From contig CAJYAN010000003.1 in assembly GCA_913064945.1 (NCBI GenBank), positions 1 to 64,000 of the forward strand: a stretch of DNA of 64,000 nt, written 5' to 3'. The notes beneath the pieces were generated by a model. That model was not told the DNA's origin, made no database searches, and saw only the letters and a program-made list of their open reading frames with translations. Position numbers and translations under genes: made by a program. Of this stretch, positions 18,673-30,370 are shown piece after piece. Numbering within the stretch: position 1 is the first letter of the stretch; the number at the start of each line of letters is the position of its first letter. This DNA comes from an uncultured Gammaproteobacteria bacterium (GTDB taxonomy: Bacteria > Pseudomonadota > Gammaproteobacteria > UBA6429 > Thiohalophilaceae).

Positions 18673-19275
18673 ATGAGCGATTTATTTAATGAAAAAGCCC
18701 AGGACTGGGATGCCAATGATATGGTGAAACAGTTATCAACGGCCATCGGCAATACAATACTTTCACACATTCCGTTAAGCAGTACTATGCGCGTACTGGA
18801 CTTCGGTGCAGGTACAGGCCTAATCAGTTCACATGTTGCACCGAAGGTTGAAAAAATTGTTGCCGTTGATATTTCGGAAGCCATGCTGGAAAAACTCGCG
18901 GCCAAACCCGAATTAAATGGTAAGGTCGAAGCCATCTGTCAGGATATTACACACTCCCCCTTAGATACACAATTTGATCTAATTATCAGTGCCATGGCGA
19001 TGCACCACGTTGAGGATACTGAGTTACTGGCAAAAAGTTTTTCGGCGCACCTGAAACCGGGTGCCAGCGTTGCACTCGCAGACCTTGATAAGGAAGATGG
19101 TAGCTTTCACCCTGAAGGTACAGAAGGGGTCTATCACACCGGTTTTGATCGCGACAAATTGCAGGCCATATTTTCACGCAATGGTTTCTCGACAATCAAT
19201 TTCACGACCGCTCACATTATACAGAAAGAAGACAAACGTTATCCTGTTTTTTTGCTGACGGCGACAAAAGCCTAG
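18673..19275 (+). CDS. Class I SAM-dependent methyltransferase
   Basis: A 200-residue Rossmann-fold methyltransferase. Motif I is VLDFGAGTG (41-49), the acidic residue closing the adenosine site is in AVDIS, and motif IV follows FDLIISAMAMHH. The C-terminal part (DRDKLQAIFSRNGFS) is typical of the UbiE/Coq5-like group (Methyltransf_11/12). The substrate cannot be told. The gene has its own promoter, and a hairpin follows. Confidence 0.85.
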   Translation: MSDLFNEKAQDWDANDMVKQLSTAIGNTILSHIPLSSTMRVLDFGAGTGLISSHVAPKVEKIVAVDISEAMLEKLAAKPELNGKVEAICQDITHSPLDTQFDLIISAMAMHHVEDTELLAKSFSAHLKPGASVALADLDKEDGSFHPEGTEGVYHTGFDRDKLQAIFSRNGFSTINFTTAHIIQKEDKRYPVFLLTATKA

Positions 19276-19307
19276 TCGTATCAAGAATGACTTAAATCAA
19301 AATGTAC

Positions 19308-19349
19308 CCAGCGGAGATAATGCCACGACTATTCTCCGGCTGGTTTTAT
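19308..19349. terminator. Hairpin between the convergent methyltransferase and der genes
   Basis: CCAGCGGAGA pairs with TCTCCGGCTGG (one bulged base) around a loop of about 15 bases. TTTTATT follows on the plus strand, which favours termination of the methyltransferase transcript. Confidence 0.55.
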
Positions 19350-19399
19350 TGCTTCAACGGCAACTTAGAAAAAATTATTTCTCCCCGACGAAGATCGAC

Positions 19400-20794
19400 T
19401 TACTTTCCTTTGACATGTTTCATCAAACGCTTCCGTTTGGTGACTTGTCGCGATGTCAGCTTATTACGCCGGCCTTTAAACGGGTTGTCGGACGATTTAA
19501 ATTCGACTCTTACTGGTGTACCAAATAGTTTTAATTGCTGGCGAATTTTATTGACCAGATAACGTTGATAAGAATCCGGCACGCGTTCGGTCTGATTACC
19601 ATGGATGACAAAAATAGGAGGATTCTTACCTCCCTGATGCATATAACGCAGCTTTATTCGCCGTCCATTGACCAGAGGTGGTTGATGTGATTCTTGCATA
19701 TCTTCCAGCAGACGCGTCAGCTTGGGGGTGGCAAACTTTGCCATACAGGAACGATAAACCTTTTTGACCGTTGCGAATAACTCACCGACGCCGGTGCCAT
19801 GCAGTGCAGAGGTATAATGCAGTGGAGCGAAATCAATGAACGGCAACTTGATTTCCAGTTCGTGTTTGACCTTGAATTTCTGATCATCACTCAGGCCATC
19901 CCATTTATTAACAATCAGAATCAGACCACGTCCTGCATCCATAACAAAACCAATTAGTGATGCATCCTGATCAGTAATGCCTTCGCGGGCATCCATCACC
20001 ATTAAGACGACATTCGCATCTTCAATCGCCTGCAGTGCTTTTATGATACTGAATTTTTCGACGGCTTCATTGACCTTGCCACGGCGACGAATACCTGCCG
20101 TATCGATTAAGGTATAACGTTGCGCATCTCGCTCAAAGGGCAGGTAAATACTATCACGCGTCGTTCCTGGCATGTCGAAGGTGACGACACGGTCTTCACC
20201 CAGCATACGATTAACCAGCGTCGATTTTCCCACGTTAGGACGTCCAACGACGGCTATGCGAATTCCCTTTTCCTCCTCTTCCGTATCCAGGTCAACTTCA
20301 GGGAGCTGCTCCAGCACGATGTCCATTAAGCGACTGACACCACGACCGTGAACAGCGGAGATCGGTTGTGGCTCACCGAGACCAAGGGCAAAAAAATCAG
20401 CCTGCACGATGTCGATATCCCGGCCATCAATTTTATTCAAGACCAGTGTTAGCGGCTTACTACCGACCTGCGTACGCAAACGTTTTGCAATATCCTGATC
20501 CTGTGGAGAAAGACCATCATGTGCATCGACCAGAAACAGGATCATGTCAGCCTGTTCCACAGCCTGCCAGGATTGACCCGCCATAATTACATCAATACCG
20601 CTTGACTCTCCGCTTAGCCCACCGGTGTCAACGACAATATACGCTTTGTCACCGACCTGACCTTCGCCGAATTTTCGATCACGTGTAAGTCCTGGCATGT
20701 CGGCCACCAGGGCATCACGACTTTTGGTAAGGCGATTAAAGAGGGTAGATTTGCCGACATTGGGACGGCCCACCAGGGCAATGACAGGCTTCAT
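19400..20794 (-). CDS. der: Ribosome-associated GTPase Der (EngA)
   Basis: An essential double GTPase for 50S assembly. From ATG 20794 the product has 464 residues; the open frame extends upstream to 21043, but that part overlaps bamB and is unlike any Der. Two G domains are visible: G1 [15 protein letters not shown] with PGLTRD, and [15 protein letters not shown] with PGTTRD. NKID and NKWD motifs and the C-terminal KH-like domain ([18 protein letters not shown]) are also present. It lies 28 bp downstream of bamB, the common gammaproteobacterial order. Confidence 0.97.
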   Translation of the reverse strand: MKPVIALVGRPNVGKSTLFNRLTKSRDALVADMPGLTRDRKFGEGQVGDKAYIVVDTGGLSGESSGIDVIMAGQSWQAVEQADMILFLVDAHDGLSPQDQDIAKRLRTQVGSKPLTLVLNKIDGRDIDIVQADFFALGLGEPQPISAVHGRGVSRLMDIVLEQLPEVDLDTEEEEKGIRIAVVGRPNVGKSTLVNRMLGEDRVVTFDMPGTTRDSIYLPFERDAQRYTLIDTAGIRRRGKVNEAVEKFSIIKALQAIEDANVVLMVMDAREGITDQDASLIGFVMDAGRGLILIVNKWDGLSDDQKFKVKHELEIKLPFIDFAPLHYTSALHGTGVGELFATVKKVYRSCMAKFATPKLTRLLEDMQESHQPPLVNGRRIKLRYMHQGGKNPPIFVIHGNQTERVPDSYQRYLVNKIRQQLKLFGTPVRVEFKSSDNPFKGRRNKLTSRQVTKRKRLMKHVKGK

Positions 20795-20822
20795 GATTGC
20801 GATTTCTTTACTGTCACAATAA

Positions 20823-22025
20823 TTATCTTGAGATCTGCAACTTGAAGGATTCAAGCCAGCCGGTGCGATCGATAACGAGCAGATTTGTATTATTGATATT
20901 ACGCGGCACTGCCAGGATATTGTTCCATTTTGCGAACTGGAGGTATTTAAAATCTTCGGTTTCGTCATCACCACCATCACGTGACAGACGCACCCGCGCC
21001 ACAAGATGACCATCATCACGCGCCAACCAGTGTATAAAGCCATTAAAGTCAGCGACTACCACATAGCCATCCTGTAATACCGGCGCCGTGAGACTGCGAC
21101 GCAGCAGTTGATCCTGTTTCCAGAGGGTCGTACCTGTTTTACGGTCAACGGCCCATACATAGCCTTCACTATCACTTAGATAGACCCGGTAGGCATCGAC
21201 GGCCAGCCCGGTGTAAGTTGATATTTCCCTCACCCAGATAATACGGCCAGACTGTAAGTTTATCGCTGCCAGTCTACCCTGATATGCGGAGACATAGATT
21301 GTACCATCATAGATCACAGGCGTTGCATCAATATCAATCATGCGAGCAAGCTCGGTTCCTCCATGAGGAATTGCCACCTGTCTCGTCCACAGTTCGGTGC
21401 CACCCTGTAAGGTCAATGCTGCAATTTTACCATCGTCAGAAGCATAGATTAAAATATTATCAGAAATAACAGGCGCACTCTGTCCACGCAGGCTCAAGGA
21501 CGGCTCATCGTCACGATGTGTCCAGATTTCTTTACCATCGCTCACATTTAATGCTGCCACGGCACCATCAACTGTCTTGGCAACGACAATGTCATCATTT
21601 GTCGTAACAGGGGCGAGAATTTCACTCGATAGTTGTCTTCTCCACAGTATGTCTCCCTGCTTTGCATTGATCGCAATTAATTCACCTTGCAAGGTCCCGA
21701 GGAATAGTCTGTTATCAGAAATAACAGGCGCATTACTAAATGGCAGCACGTATTGCCTACTCCATTTTACTGCACCTGTTTTTAAGTCAAATGCCACCAA
21801 CTTTCCCTGGGCATTCGCCACATAACCGGTAGCATTTGCATAGGTTGGTGGCATTTTTAAGTAACTATCACTCACCCCATTACCAATGGTACGGTGCCAT
21901 TGGCTCGCCACATGGATTTCAGGTTTAAACGGTTTTAGCATCAGCGGTGGTAGTACCGGTGATGGCGAAGAAGAACATGCGCTCAACAAAATAAGCGCCG
22001 ATATAGCCAGGAGAAATAATTTCAC
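20823..22025 (-). CDS. bamB: Outer-membrane assembly lipoprotein BamB
   Basis: A scaffold of the BAM complex that inserts beta-barrels, anchored in the outer membrane from the periplasmic side. The 400 residues include a lipoprotein signal with LLSAC (Cys17) and an eight-bladed PQQ-type beta-propeller. The repeated units read like [30 protein letters not shown] and [13 protein letters not shown]. It sits between yfgM and der. TpsB and other barrel proteins depend on this machine. Confidence 0.95.
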   Translation of the reverse strand: MKLFLLAISALILLSACSSSPSPVLPPLMLKPFKPEIHVASQWHRTIGNGVSDSYLKMPPTYANATGYVANAQGKLVAFDLKTGAVKWSRQYVLPFSNAPVISDNRLFLGTLQGELIAINAKQGDILWRRQLSSEILAPVTTNDDIVVAKTVDGAVAALNVSDGKEIWTHRDDEPSLSLRGQSAPVISDNILIYASDDGKIAALTLQGGTELWTRQVAIPHGGTELARMIDIDATPVIYDGTIYVSAYQGRLAAINLQSGRIIWVREISTYTGLAVDAYRVYLSDSEGYVWAVDRKTGTTLWKQDQLLRRSLTAPVLQDGYVVVADFNGFIHWLARDDGHLVARVRLSRDGGDDETEDFKYLQFAKWNNILAVPRNINNTNLLVIDRTGWLESFKLQISR

Positions 22026-22039
22026 AATTATACCTATCT

Positions 22040-22687
22040 TTACTTGACTGCTGTCACTTGGTTGTCTGCGGCAATATTATCAATTTTCATTTTCAGGAAT
22101 TCACCCGACAACCCTGACCGGCCTTCATTAAGTGCCAGACGATACAACTCGCGGGCCTGTGTCTTTTCTCCTTTTGCAAGCGCTATATCTGCACGCAATT
22201 CATCATAGGCAGAGGCATAGCCAGCAGATTTTACTCCCCCCAGCAGAGTGTCAGCTTCTTTTAATTTACCATCATTTAATAATAGCCGTGCCAGGCGTAA
22301 GCGTGCGGCATGCTGCAAACCACCGTCTGCATGTTCAACGACCCATTTCAAGTGATCTTTCGCCAGGTCATTTTTATCTGCCGCCACTTCTTCCTTTGCC
22401 ATTGCCAATCCAGCCATGGCAGCATAAGTTGTATTACTATAGTCTTTTAAAAGTAGCTGGCCTGTTGACAGGACACTACCTGGGTCGCTGCTGGCAAGCC
22501 CCGATTCAATCTTCGCGTACAGTTCAGAAGCCTTGTGTGACATATCCTTCTGTTGCTGAAACCAGTAGCGCACGCCGACCACCACAGCAATGCCGATCAC
22601 AAGACCAGTTACCACAGCACGACCATTTTCAAGCCACCATTTCTTAATAACTTCTGCCTGTTCATCATCGGTACGATACGTATCCAC
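22040..22687 (-). CDS. YfgM-like inner-membrane TPR protein
   Basis: The 215-residue protein has a short cytoplasmic N-terminus (TDDEQAEVIKKWWLENGRAV), one transmembrane helix (about 25-45) and a periplasmic TPR-like domain. This matches the YfgM family, ancillary to the SecYEG translocon with PpiD. The position between hisS and bamB is the conserved one (14 bp to bamB). Confidence 0.9.
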   Translation of the reverse strand: MDTYRTDDEQAEVIKKWWLENGRAVVTGLVIGIAVVVGVRYWFQQQKDMSHKASELYAKIESGLASSDPGSVLSTGQLLLKDYSNTTYAAMAGLAMAKEEVAADKNDLAKDHLKWVVEHADGGLQHAARLRLARLLLNDGKLKEADTLLGGVKSAGYASAYDELRADIALAKGEKTQARELYRLALNEGRSGLSGEFLKMKIDNIAADNQVTAVK

Positions 22688-22707
22688 CGTAGTTCTCCCG
22701 TTTTAAA

Positions 22708-23982
22708 TTAGTTGATGTTTTCAATCAGCCAGCTTGCGAGTTCCGCTTGGGCAATGAGTCTTTGCTCAGTCTCAGCGCGAAGGTTTTTGATCGCAACACT
22801 ATTATTTTGCAGCTCAATATCGCCAAGAATGACGGCAAAATTGGCACCACTTTTATCGGCACGTTTCATTTGTGATTTTATACTACCGCCACCACAATTC
22901 ATCTGAATGCGTAGTTTCTCATCGGCCTGACGTAATTCCTCGGCAAGCTTCATTGCAGGTGCAACACAATCGTCACCGCCAACAACAAGATAGAGATGTG
23001 GCTGATGATCGCGCGGGGTGACACCAACCGTCTCTAACATCAGTACAAGGCGTTCCAAGCCTATCGCAAATCCCATTGCGGGGGTTGCCTTCCCCCCCAA
23101 CTGTTCGACCAGGCCATCAAACCGTCCACCCGCACAGATCGTCCCCTGCGAACCGAGAGAGGAAGTCACCCATTCAAAAACAGTCTTGGAATAATAATCC
23201 AGTCCACGTACCAGCCGTGGGTTGATGCGGTATTTGATACCGAGGCAATCCAGCAGGTGGCAGAGTTGCTCGAAATGCTGGCGCGACTCAGTGTCAAGAT
23301 ACTCAACCAGTTTCGGTGCATTCTCATTCAACACCTGCATATCCGGATTCTTACTATCAAGGATGCGCAGCGGGTTTGTATGCAATCGGCGCTGACTGTC
23401 TTCATCCAGCTGCGACTGATGCTCGCTGAAATACTCTACGAGTTCATTACGATAGAGTGCACGACACTCAATTGTGCCTAATGAATTAATCTCCAGCTCG
23501 ACGTGGTCATCAATCCTCAGCTTTTGCCATAGTTGTGCACTCATCGCAATCAACTCAGCATCAATATCCGGCCCGGACAGGCCAAAGGTTTCGACACCTA
23601 ATTGGTGAAATTGTCGATACCGCCCCTTTTGCGGACGTTCGTGACGAAACATCGGGCCCTGGTACCAAAGGCGGTGTTGTTGGTTATGTAACAGACCATT
23701 TTGAATGCCGGCACGCACACAGCCCGCCGTTCCCTCCGGTCGCAAGGTCAGACTATCACCATTTCGATCGTCGAAAGTATACATTTCCTTTTCAACAATA
23801 TCGGTCACCTCACCAATCGATCGTTTAAATAATTCTGTTTTCTCAACGACCGGCAGACGTATATGTTGATAAGAGTATTGCTGCATTAGCGACTGGAAAA
23901 TCCGTTCAATATGCAGCCAGGCTGGCGTCTGTTCAGGCAGAATATCGTTCATGCCACGGATAGCTTGAATTACTTTGGCCAC
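22708..23982 (-). CDS. hisS: Histidyl-tRNA synthetase
   Basis: Class II aminoacyl-tRNA synthetase charging tRNA-His. The 424 residues have normal length. Motif 1 is near the N-terminus, motif 2 is [16 protein letters not shown], the histidine-specific [15 protein letters not shown] block is present, and motif 3 is in [16 protein letters not shown]. The C-terminal anticodon-binding domain follows. Spacing is 20 bp to yfgM and 10 bp after rodZ. Confidence 0.97.
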   Translation of the reverse strand: MAKVIQAIRGMNDILPEQTPAWLHIERIFQSLMQQYSYQHIRLPVVEKTELFKRSIGEVTDIVEKEMYTFDDRNGDSLTLRPEGTAGCVRAGIQNGLLHNQQHRLWYQGPMFRHERPQKGRYRQFHQLGVETFGLSGPDIDAELIAMSAQLWQKLRIDDHVELEINSLGTIECRALYRNELVEYFSEHQSQLDEDSQRRLHTNPLRILDSKNPDMQVLNENAPKLVEYLDTESRQHFEQLCHLLDCLGIKYRINPRLVRGLDYYSKTVFEWVTSSLGSQGTICAGGRFDGLVEQLGGKATPAMGFAIGLERLVLMLETVGVTPRDHQPHLYLVVGGDDCVAPAMKLAEELRQADEKLRIQMNCGGGSIKSQMKRADKSGANFAVILGDIELQNNSVAIKNLRAETEQRLIAQAELASWLIENIN

Positions 23983-23992
23983 AATTATTCTC

Positions 23993-24895
23993 TCATTCTT
24001 CAGTGGCTACAACTGAGCTCTTTTTGCCAATTCTAAAATAGGCAATATCATTCCGTCGATAAGGTTTAGTATCAAATATTGAATCTTTATAGGTCACCGT
24101 CACCCCGGGGGCATATCCCAACAAAATGGTATAGGGTGGTTGACCTTGCAACGTTAGTTTCTCGCCTGCATTCACCATACGATAAATCAATGTCTCACCA
24201 TGGGCATCACGCACTTCAGTCCAGGAATTTTTTTCATAGGCAAGGCGCAACATTTTTATTGATTTGGGAGTTGAAACCGATTCGACATGTTTGACTTCGA
24301 TGCTTTGGGGCAAGGATGCTTCTTTTTGAACAATCACCCCGGCTGTTTTTTCAGCCACCTTTGGCGTTGGCTTTTCAGGTAATTCGACAGGTATTTTTGC
24401 AACCTCGCGTTCGACTTTAACGGCACTGACTTTTTCAGCGGATGTCTTCAACACATCGCCCATCAGTAGCCACGCCGCGCCGCCAAGGATGAGTAACACA
24501 ACAAAGACGATCAATAATATCTGTGCGAAGGAAAAACTTGCCACCTTATTATCGACAGCAAATGTCATGTGATTGGGCACGAGTGCATTTGAGTCTTTCT
24601 GTGACATATCCATAAATTGCTGCAGAAGTTCCTTATCTGGAATTTTCAACAATTTGGCATAACTGCGTAAATAACCATATGCATATGCGGTACCCGGTAA
24701 GGCGGCAAAATCATCTGATTCAAGAGCAGTCAACAAGCGCACATCGAGATGTAACTGACGGGCGGCCTGTTCAATCTGCATATTGAGTGCTTCTCGTGCC
24801 CGCCGCAATGTCGTACCGATATCAGCGGCCACAACATCGGCTACCTGACCGGCCTCGAAGTCCTGCGCTTCAGCTGATTTTGAATGCTCAGTCAT
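23993..24895 (-). CDS. rodZ: RodZ-like cytoskeletal HTH membrane protein
   Basis: Links MreB to the membrane and sets rod shape. The 300 residues show an N-terminal Cro-type HTH (about 28-95: [20 protein letters not shown] and [17 protein letters not shown]), a single transmembrane helix (about 118-140, [20 protein letters not shown]), a linker rich in Lys/Pro/Glu, and a periplasmic DUF4115 domain ending with FRIG. It overlaps pilW by 8 bp. Confidence 0.9.
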   Translation of the reverse strand: MTEHSKSAEAQDFEAGQVADVVAADIGTTLRRAREALNMQIEQAARQLHLDVRLLTALESDDFAALPGTAYAYGYLRSYAKLLKIPDKELLQQFMDMSQKDSNALVPNHMTFAVDNKVASFSFAQILLIVFVVLLILGGAAWLLMGDVLKTSAEKVSAVKVEREVAKIPVELPEKPTPKVAEKTAGVIVQKEASLPQSIEVKHVESVSTPKSIKMLRLAYEKNSWTEVRDAHGETLIYRMVNAGEKLTLQGQPPYTILLGYAPGVTVTYKDSIFDTKPYRRNDIAYFRIGKKSSVVATEE

Positions 24896-25661
24896 TATTT
24901 CCGTCCCTGGCTTCCATTCGTCTTAATAATTCTGCTTCTTTTGACGCACCGAATTTATTTTTTAATAGCAGTGCATAACTTGAAACTGCATTTCTGTTGC
25001 CATTACGTTTTTCAAGAAGAATGCCGAGCCAGAGACTCTGCGGCGTTTGTTTGCCGACTTCCAGATAGCGCTGGTAGAACGCTAATGAGGAAAGGAAAGA
25101 TTGGTTATCAAAACTAATTTGTGCGAGATTCAAGAGCGACTTTGGCAACCTAGGATCGTAGCGCAATGCTTTACGAAAATACTCTTCCGCCTGTTTGATA
25201 TTACCTTGTTGGTTAGCACATAGCCCCATATTTTCATACGTTTGCGACTTGGATTTAAACAACGGGTTTTTAAGTAACTTGTCGAACACCGCCATCGACT
25301 CCTTATAGCGGTCATAGCGGCAGAGGAAGACACCATAATTATTCAGGATAGGCGAATTATCAGGTGTGATTTCCAGGGCCCGTTTAAAGTGCATGTCTGC
25401 TTTTTTTTCTTCGTCAAGGCGTGTATATAGCTCGGCAATGTAATGATGCGCGATTTCATTATTATCATCCTCTTGCAGGGCTTTATCCAGCTTGGCTAAT
25501 GCCAGTTCATTATTTCCCTGCATCATATAACCCAGGCCTAACTTGGCGTTGATACGCGAAGCGGCCTTCATGTCGCCACCACCGTAAGGACCCGCTGGAT
25601 CACTGGCGCAAGCTGACAACATCAGCATGGCAGTGAGAAAAATAATATATTTAATCTTCAT
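24888..25661 (-). CDS. pilW: Type IV pilus assembly lipoprotein PilW/PilF
   Basis: A pilotin that helps the PilQ secretin assemble in the outer membrane. The 257 residues have a lipobox MLSAC (Cys18) followed by TPR repeats ([39 protein letters not shown]). The position rlmN-pilW-rodZ-hisS is conserved in gammaproteobacteria. No other pilus gene lies in the window. It starts inside the rlmN stop (ATGA overlap). Confidence 0.9.
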   Translation of the reverse strand: MKIKYIIFLTAMLMLSACASDPAGPYGGGDMKAASRINAKLGLGYMMQGNNELALAKLDKALQEDDNNEIAHHYIAELYTRLDEEKKADMHFKRALEITPDNSPILNNYGVFLCRYDRYKESMAVFDKLLKNPLFKSKSQTYENMGLCANQQGNIKQAEEYFRKALRYDPRLPKSLLNLAQISFDNQSFLSSLAFYQRYLEVGKQTPQSLWLGILLEKRNGNRNAVSSYALLLKNKFGASKEAELLRRMEARDGNND

Positions 25662-26761
25662 TGTAGCTTGCCATCCATTTGTAAGATTCGTTGTTGCCGT
25701 CTTGTTCTATCCTGTACTTCTCCCGCCAGTTGTCCACAGGCGGCATCGATATCATCACCACGCGTCTTACGGGTGGTGGTCACGACACCCGCCTGCATCA
25801 AAATGTCACGAAACGCCGCAATACGTTTTGCCTTCGAGCACAGATAAGGTGAATTAGGAAATGGATTAAAGGGAATCAAATTAACCTTGGAGGGCACATG
25901 ACTCAGGAGTCGTACCAACCTGCGTGCATCTTCATCACTATCATTCACACCATCGAGCATGACATATTCAAAAGTAATCTTGCGTCGCGGACCACCTTTG
26001 ACATATTCACGACAGGCCTGTAGCAATTCGACAATGGGATATTTTTTATTGATCGGTACTAATTCAGTACGCAGTTTATCGGTGACCGCGTGTAACGAAA
26101 CGGCCAAACTGACATTGGCAACTTCTTTTAAATGATAGATTTCCGGCACCACACCCGAGGTACTCAGGGTAACACGACGATGCGACAGGCCATAGGCATT
26201 GTCATCCATCATTAAATTCATGGCTCGAATAACATTATCAAAATTCAGTAGTGGTTCCCCCATACCCATCAGGACCACATTTGTGATCCTGCGTTCATTG
26301 CGGGGGATACAGGCCAATTCTTTGTTGGCACGCCAGACCTGGCCAATAATTTCCGCCGTACTCAGGTTACGACTAAAGCCCTGTTGTGCCGTCGAACAAA
26401 ATTTGCAATTGAGTATGCAGCCAACCTGCGAAGAAATACACAGCGTGCCACGATCATCCTCGGGGATAAAGACGGTCTCGATGCCATTACCATCAGGTAG
26501 ACGCATTAACCATTTAATCGTGCCATCACTCGATGCCTGCGTTTCACTAATCTCCGGCGCAACGATCTCGCAATGGCTCATCAGATTTTCGCGCAGCGAC
26601 CTGGCCAGGTTGGTCATTTGTTCAAAATCATCGACACTGAATTGGTAAATCCACTTCATCAGCTGCGTCGCGCGAAAGGGTTTCTCGCCAATGGAGGCAA
26701 AGAAGTCCTTCAGACCCTGTTGGTCCAGATTCAGCAGATTGGTTTTATCCGGTGTCGACAT
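25658..26761 (-). CDS. rlmN: Dual-specificity 23S rRNA/tRNA m2A methyltransferase
   Basis: A radical-SAM enzyme making 2-methyladenosine at 23S A2503 and in tRNA. The 367 residues carry the CxxxCxxC cluster motif in [14 protein letters not shown] and the GEPL SAM-binding element ([14 protein letters not shown]). A C-terminal catalytic Cys is in [11 protein letters not shown], and the N-terminal HhH-like domain is present. Confidence 0.96.
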   Translation of the reverse strand: MSTPDKTNLLNLDQQGLKDFFASIGEKPFRATQLMKWIYQFSVDDFEQMTNLARSLRENLMSHCEIVAPEISETQASSDGTIKWLMRLPDGNGIETVFIPEDDRGTLCISSQVGCILNCKFCSTAQQGFSRNLSTAEIIGQVWRANKELACIPRNERRITNVVLMGMGEPLLNFDNVIRAMNLMMDDNAYGLSHRRVTLSTSGVVPEIYHLKEVANVSLAVSLHAVTDKLRTELVPINKKYPIVELLQACREYVKGGPRRKITFEYVMLDGVNDSDEDARRLVRLLSHVPSKVNLIPFNPFPNSPYLCSKAKRIAAFRDILMQAGVVTTTRKTRGDDIDAACGQLAGEVQDRTRRQQRILQMDGKLQ

Positions 26762-26783
26762 GATGACCTAAAGTTACTGACAA

Positions 26784-27212
26784 CTAGCGTGTGCGTGAAC
26801 AAATGCCATCAGGAAAGAAAAAGGCAATTTCCTGCTTGGCGGTTTCGGCTGCATCGGATCCGTGAACGGCATTTTCCGTAATATCAGTGGCAAAATCTGC
26901 CCGTATTGTACCGGCGGCCGCATCTTTGGGATTAGTCGCACCCATGACTTCACGATTCCTGGCGATGGCATTTTCACCTTCCAGCACCTGTACCATGACA
27001 GGCCCAGAGGTCATGTAGTTCACTAGTTCACCATAAAAAGACCGTTCTTTATGAACCGCGTAAAAATCTCCTGCCTGTTCCTTGCTCAGGTGCAGCATGC
27101 GGGCGGCAACGATGCGTAGCCCCGCTTTTTCAAACCGGCTGTAGATTTCGCCAATCACGTTCCTGGCAACAGCATCCGGTTTGATAATGGAGAAAGTTTG
27201 TTCAATAGCCAT
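26784..27212 (-). CDS. ndk: Nucleoside diphosphate kinase
   Basis: Transfers the gamma-phosphate from ATP to nucleoside diphosphates. The 142 residues are canonical: start [16 protein letters not shown], the Kpn-loop region, and the phospho-histidine motif NAVHGSD. It is 22 bp upstream of rlmN and separated from iscX by a terminator-like hairpin. Confidence 0.97.
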   Translation of the reverse strand: MAIEQTFSIIKPDAVARNVIGEIYSRFEKAGLRIVAARMLHLSKEQAGDFYAVHKERSFYGELVNYMTSGPVMVQVLEGENAIARNREVMGATNPKDAAAGTIRADFATDITENAVHGSDAAETAKQEIAFFFPDGICSRTR

Positions 27213-27254
27213 TTAATGCTCCGCGGGAGGTTGATGTAGACAAAATAGCATAAA

Positions 27255-27272
27255 CCCGCGGCAAAACGCGGG
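27255..27272 (-). terminator. Terminator-like hairpin at the end of the isc operon
   Basis: The minus strand reads CCCGCG-TTTTGC-CGCGGG followed by TTTATG. It is a strong stem with a short T tract, 60 bases after the iscX stop. Confidence 0.65.
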
Positions 27273-27331
27273 CTTATATCAAAAATAAGGTAGGATTTTA
27301 TCGCTTGAAGGTGGGTTCAGGCAATCACGAA

Positions 27332-27532
27332 CTAGTCCCGTTCTTCGATCCAGGCCATCTGAATCGCCTCAAGGATTTTTTCACCGCAATGCGCGGCCTC
27401 ATCATCAAACGCCTCCAGATCCATCACCCACTGCATCAAGTCTGTAAAGCGTAGCACCCTGGGGTCTACCTCAGGATACTTTTCATCCAGTTCAATGGCA
27501 ATATCCAGTGTATCGGTCCATTTTAGTGACAT
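27332..27532 (-). CDS. iscX: Fe-S cluster assembly protein IscX
   Basis: A small acidic partner of IscS that modulates cluster assembly. From ATG 27532 (with a GAAAGGAG Shine-Dalgarno) it has 66 residues, the usual size. MSLKWTDTLDIAIELDEKYP and DLMQWVMDLEAF are diagnostic. The frame runs further upstream, but that part overlaps fdx and is not conserved. It is the last gene of the isc operon. Confidence 0.95.
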   Translation of the reverse strand: MSLKWTDTLDIAIELDEKYPEVDPRVLRFTDLMQWVMDLEAFDDEAAHCGEKILEAIQMAWIEERD

Positions 27533-27551
27533 ATCGACTCCTTTCGAGACA

Positions 27552-27890
27552 TTAATGGTTTTCAGAAACCATATTGATGGTATATTTTGGGATCTCCACC
27601 ACCAGATCGGTATCGCCGACCAGGGCCTGGCAGCTAAGGCGTGAATCCGGGTCGAGACCCCAGGCCTTGTCCAGCAGGTCGTCCTCCTCTTCCGTCGATT
27701 CCTTGAGTGAATCAAAGCCCTCACGAATATAGACGTGGCAGGTCGTGCAGGCACAGGATTTTTCGCAGGCATGCTCCAGTTCGACATGGTTTTTCAACAG
27801 GGAATCAATAATCGATATACCCGGTTCAGCCTCAAACATGGCGCCTTCAGGGCACAGCTCTTCATGGGGCAATACTATAATTTTTGTCAT
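27552..27890 (-). CDS. fdx: ISC-system [2Fe-2S] ferredoxin
   Basis: An adrenodoxin-type ferredoxin that supplies electrons to cluster assembly. The 112 residues contain cluster ligands in ACEKSCACTTCHVY and a fourth Cys in RLSCQALVG. The gap to hscA is 6 bp. Confidence 0.95.
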   Translation of the reverse strand: MTKIIVLPHEELCPEGAMFEAEPGISIIDSLLKNHVELEHACEKSCACTTCHVYIREGFDSLKESTEEEDDLLDKAWGLDPDSRLSCQALVGDTDLVVEIPKYTINMVSENH

Positions 27891-27896
27891 ACCTAA

Positions 27897-29774
27897 TTAC
27901 TCTTTAATAAAATCATCTAACGTGTGACCAGTGAGGGCCTTTTTAATGCTGGCGTCCATGCGCCGGGCGGCGAAGTCTGCCGTGGCCTTGTCGAGTACGT
28001 CAATCGCCGATTTAATCGCCCGTTGTTCGCTACCATTGCGGGCTAAAATCAGGGCATCAATCGCGGTACGAATTGCGGTCGACGCTGCGACGCTGAGCAA
28101 GTGTTCATCGACAGCCAGGGCGGCAACCACGGCCTCAATAACCCGATCCGCTTCCACCTGCTGTTCACGTAGATTACGCGCATCGACATCGTCCTTGGCA
28201 TAGTGCAGGGAGTCTTTCAGCATTTGCTCAATTTCACCATCGCTCAGGCCGTAAGAGGGTTTGACCTCGATACCACTCTCGACCCCGGTACCTTCTTCCC
28301 GGGCCGTGACCGCCAGCAGGCCATCGGCATCGACCTGAAAGGTGACGCGAATACGCGCCGCCCCGGCGACCATCGGTGGAATACCCTGCAGGGCAAACTT
28401 ACCCAATGAACGACAGTCACTCACCAGTTCCCGTTCGCCCTGTAGGACATGGATGGACATGGCGGTTTGACCGTCTTTAAATGTCGTGAACTCCTGTGCG
28501 CGCGCCACCGGGATAGTGGTATTACGCGGGATCACCTTTTCGACCAGGCCTCCCATGGTTTCGAGACCCAATGATAAGGGGATCACATCCAGCAACAGCA
28601 TCTCGTCATCAGGTTTATTGCCGACCAGAACATCCGCCTGAATCGCCGCCCCCACTGCGACGACCTTGTCCGGATCGATATCGACCAGGGGTTGCTGGCC
28701 AAAAAATTCTCCCACGCGCTCGCGCACCCGGGGCACACGTGTGGAACCACCCACCATGACGACCGCCTGCACTTCATCAGCCGTGACACCGGCATCCCGC
28801 AAGGTACGGCGACAGGGTAAAATGGTTTTCTGAATTAATGGGTCAATCAGCTGATTAAACTGTTCTCGACTCAGGTCGCCATGCCAGTGGCTACCATCCT
28901 CTTTTTCAATGCTCAGGGAGACGGTCTCAGCGCTCGTCAGTGCCTCTTTGACGCGGCAGGCCTCGTGCAGCAAACGTCGCATCTGGTGGTGACCGGCATC
29001 GTCGTTAATACCGGCCTGCTGCATGATCCAGCCGGCGATGACCTGATCAAAGTCATCCCCACCCAGCGCGGTATCCCCCGCCGTCGCCATGACCTCAAAA
29101 ACACCTTTATTCAGACGCAGGACCGAAATATCAAAGGTCCCGCCACCCAGGTCATAGATGGCAATGACACCCTCAGCACCCTTATCCAGGCCATAGGCTA
29201 CCGCGGCGGCAGTGGGCTCGTTTAATAACCTCAACACCTTCAGTCCGGCCAGCCGTGCGGCATCTTTGGTCGCCTGGCGCTGCGCATCGTCAAAATAGGC
29301 GGGTACCGTAATCACGGCACCCTGCAGATCACCACCAAGAGTCGCCTCTGCACGTTGCTTGAGCACCGCCAGTATTTCACTGGAGACTTCTACGGCGCTG
29401 ACGTCACCACCACTCGTGTGTATACGCGGCACGCTCGAGTCAGTCTCGACAAATTCATAGGCCAGTCGCGCTTCTTTGTTTTTGATATCGTCAAGCCCGC
29501 GCCCCATAAAGCGCTTGACCGACATAATCGTATTTAAGGGATCTTTAGACGCGATGGCCCTGGCTGCGCTACCAACTTCTATGCCGCCATTATCGAGATA
29601 GCGTACAACCGAGGGAAGCAGGTGCTGATCGGCGTCATCGGGGAGAGTATCGGCCACGCCGCTGCGCACCGTTGCAACCAGGGAATTCGTTGTTCCGAGA
29701 TCAATCCCTACCGCCAGCCGGTGCTGATGCGGACTGGTGGATTGACCGGGTTCACTGATTTGTAGCAATGCCAT
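27897..29774 (-). CDS. hscA: Hsp70-class chaperone HscA
   Basis: A specialised Hsp70 that binds the LPPVK motif of IscU to help release the cluster. The 625 residues include the nucleotide-binding domain ([41 protein letters not shown]) and the substrate domain. The C-terminal lid is shorter than in DnaK and lacks the DnaK acidic EEVKK-type tail, as usual for HscA. It sits between hscB and fdx. Confidence 0.97.
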   Translation of the reverse strand: MALLQISEPGQSTSPHQHRLAVGIDLGTTNSLVATVRSGVADTLPDDADQHLLPSVVRYLDNGGIEVGSAARAIASKDPLNTIMSVKRFMGRGLDDIKNKEARLAYEFVETDSSVPRIHTSGGDVSAVEVSSEILAVLKQRAEATLGGDLQGAVITVPAYFDDAQRQATKDAARLAGLKVLRLLNEPTAAAVAYGLDKGAEGVIAIYDLGGGTFDISVLRLNKGVFEVMATAGDTALGGDDFDQVIAGWIMQQAGINDDAGHHQMRRLLHEACRVKEALTSAETVSLSIEKEDGSHWHGDLSREQFNQLIDPLIQKTILPCRRTLRDAGVTADEVQAVVMVGGSTRVPRVRERVGEFFGQQPLVDIDPDKVVAVGAAIQADVLVGNKPDDEMLLLDVIPLSLGLETMGGLVEKVIPRNTTIPVARAQEFTTFKDGQTAMSIHVLQGERELVSDCRSLGKFALQGIPPMVAGAARIRVTFQVDADGLLAVTAREEGTGVESGIEVKPSYGLSDGEIEQMLKDSLHYAKDDVDARNLREQQVEADRVIEAVVAALAVDEHLLSVAASTAIRTAIDALILARNGSEQRAIKSAIDVLDKATADFAARRMDASIKKALTGHTLDDFIKE

Positions 29775-29804
29775 ATGAATGCGGACCTGAAATCAAATTT
29801 TTTC

Positions 29805-30359
29805 TTAGAGAATATCCATCAGGTCAGCTTCTTTAGCATCGGCTTCCTGACGTAACTTTTGCATGAATTGTAACTTATGCACGATCGCTTTGGCGGCTTT
29901 TTGCCCCTGTTCGGTATTTGTCTTCAAATCAGACTGAATCTCTGCAAACAGTTGCTTTTCCCGCTCATCAATCGATTGCATGATTTCACTAATCCTCAAC
30001 AACGGGTCAGTAGCAGTCTCAATATTTTCCAATGACTCACGCAGTTCCATTTGTTCCATTAGAAACAGGGCGTCTTGCTGGATGTCGCGTTCATTATTGA
30101 AGTCAACACCTTGCAATTCCAGAATATAACGCGCACGGGATAGTGGATGTTTGAGGACCTGGAAGGCTTCGTTAAGCTGTGCCGTACGTTGCATCGACAG
30201 GCGGCGATCCTGATCCGAGGCATTCGTAAAACGATCCGGATGAACCGTGCGTTGCAGATCACGATAACGTGCAGTGAGTTGCGGGATATCAATTGCGAAC
30301 GAGACTGGTAATTCAAACAATTGAAAGTGATTCAGGGACAACCCCGTACTATCGGACAT
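29805..30359 (-). CDS. hscB: J-domain co-chaperone HscB
   Basis: Delivers IscU to HscA and stimulates its ATPase. The 184 residues have an N-terminal J domain (NHFQLFELPVSF, the HPD motif in VHPDRF) and a C-terminal three-helix IscU-binding bundle. The gap after iscA is 11 bp. Confidence 0.95.
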   Translation of the reverse strand: MSDSTGLSLNHFQLFELPVSFAIDIPQLTARYRDLQRTVHPDRFTNASDQDRRLSMQRTAQLNEAFQVLKHPLSRARYILELQGVDFNNERDIQQDALFLMEQMELRESLENIETATDPLLRISEIMQSIDEREKQLFAEIQSDLKTNTEQGQKAAKAIVHKLQFMQKLRQEADAKEADLMDIL

Positions 30360-30370
30360 TGCCCTGCCTT

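Noticed and set aside
19400-21043. Der with an 83-residue N-terminal extension
   Set aside because: The extra part overlaps bamB, is unlike any Der, and the canonical [16 protein letters not shown] start at 20794 is available.
27533-27787. Extended IscX reading upstream of 27532
   Set aside because: It is the out-of-frame shadow of fdx; ATG 27532 has a strong Shine-Dalgarno.
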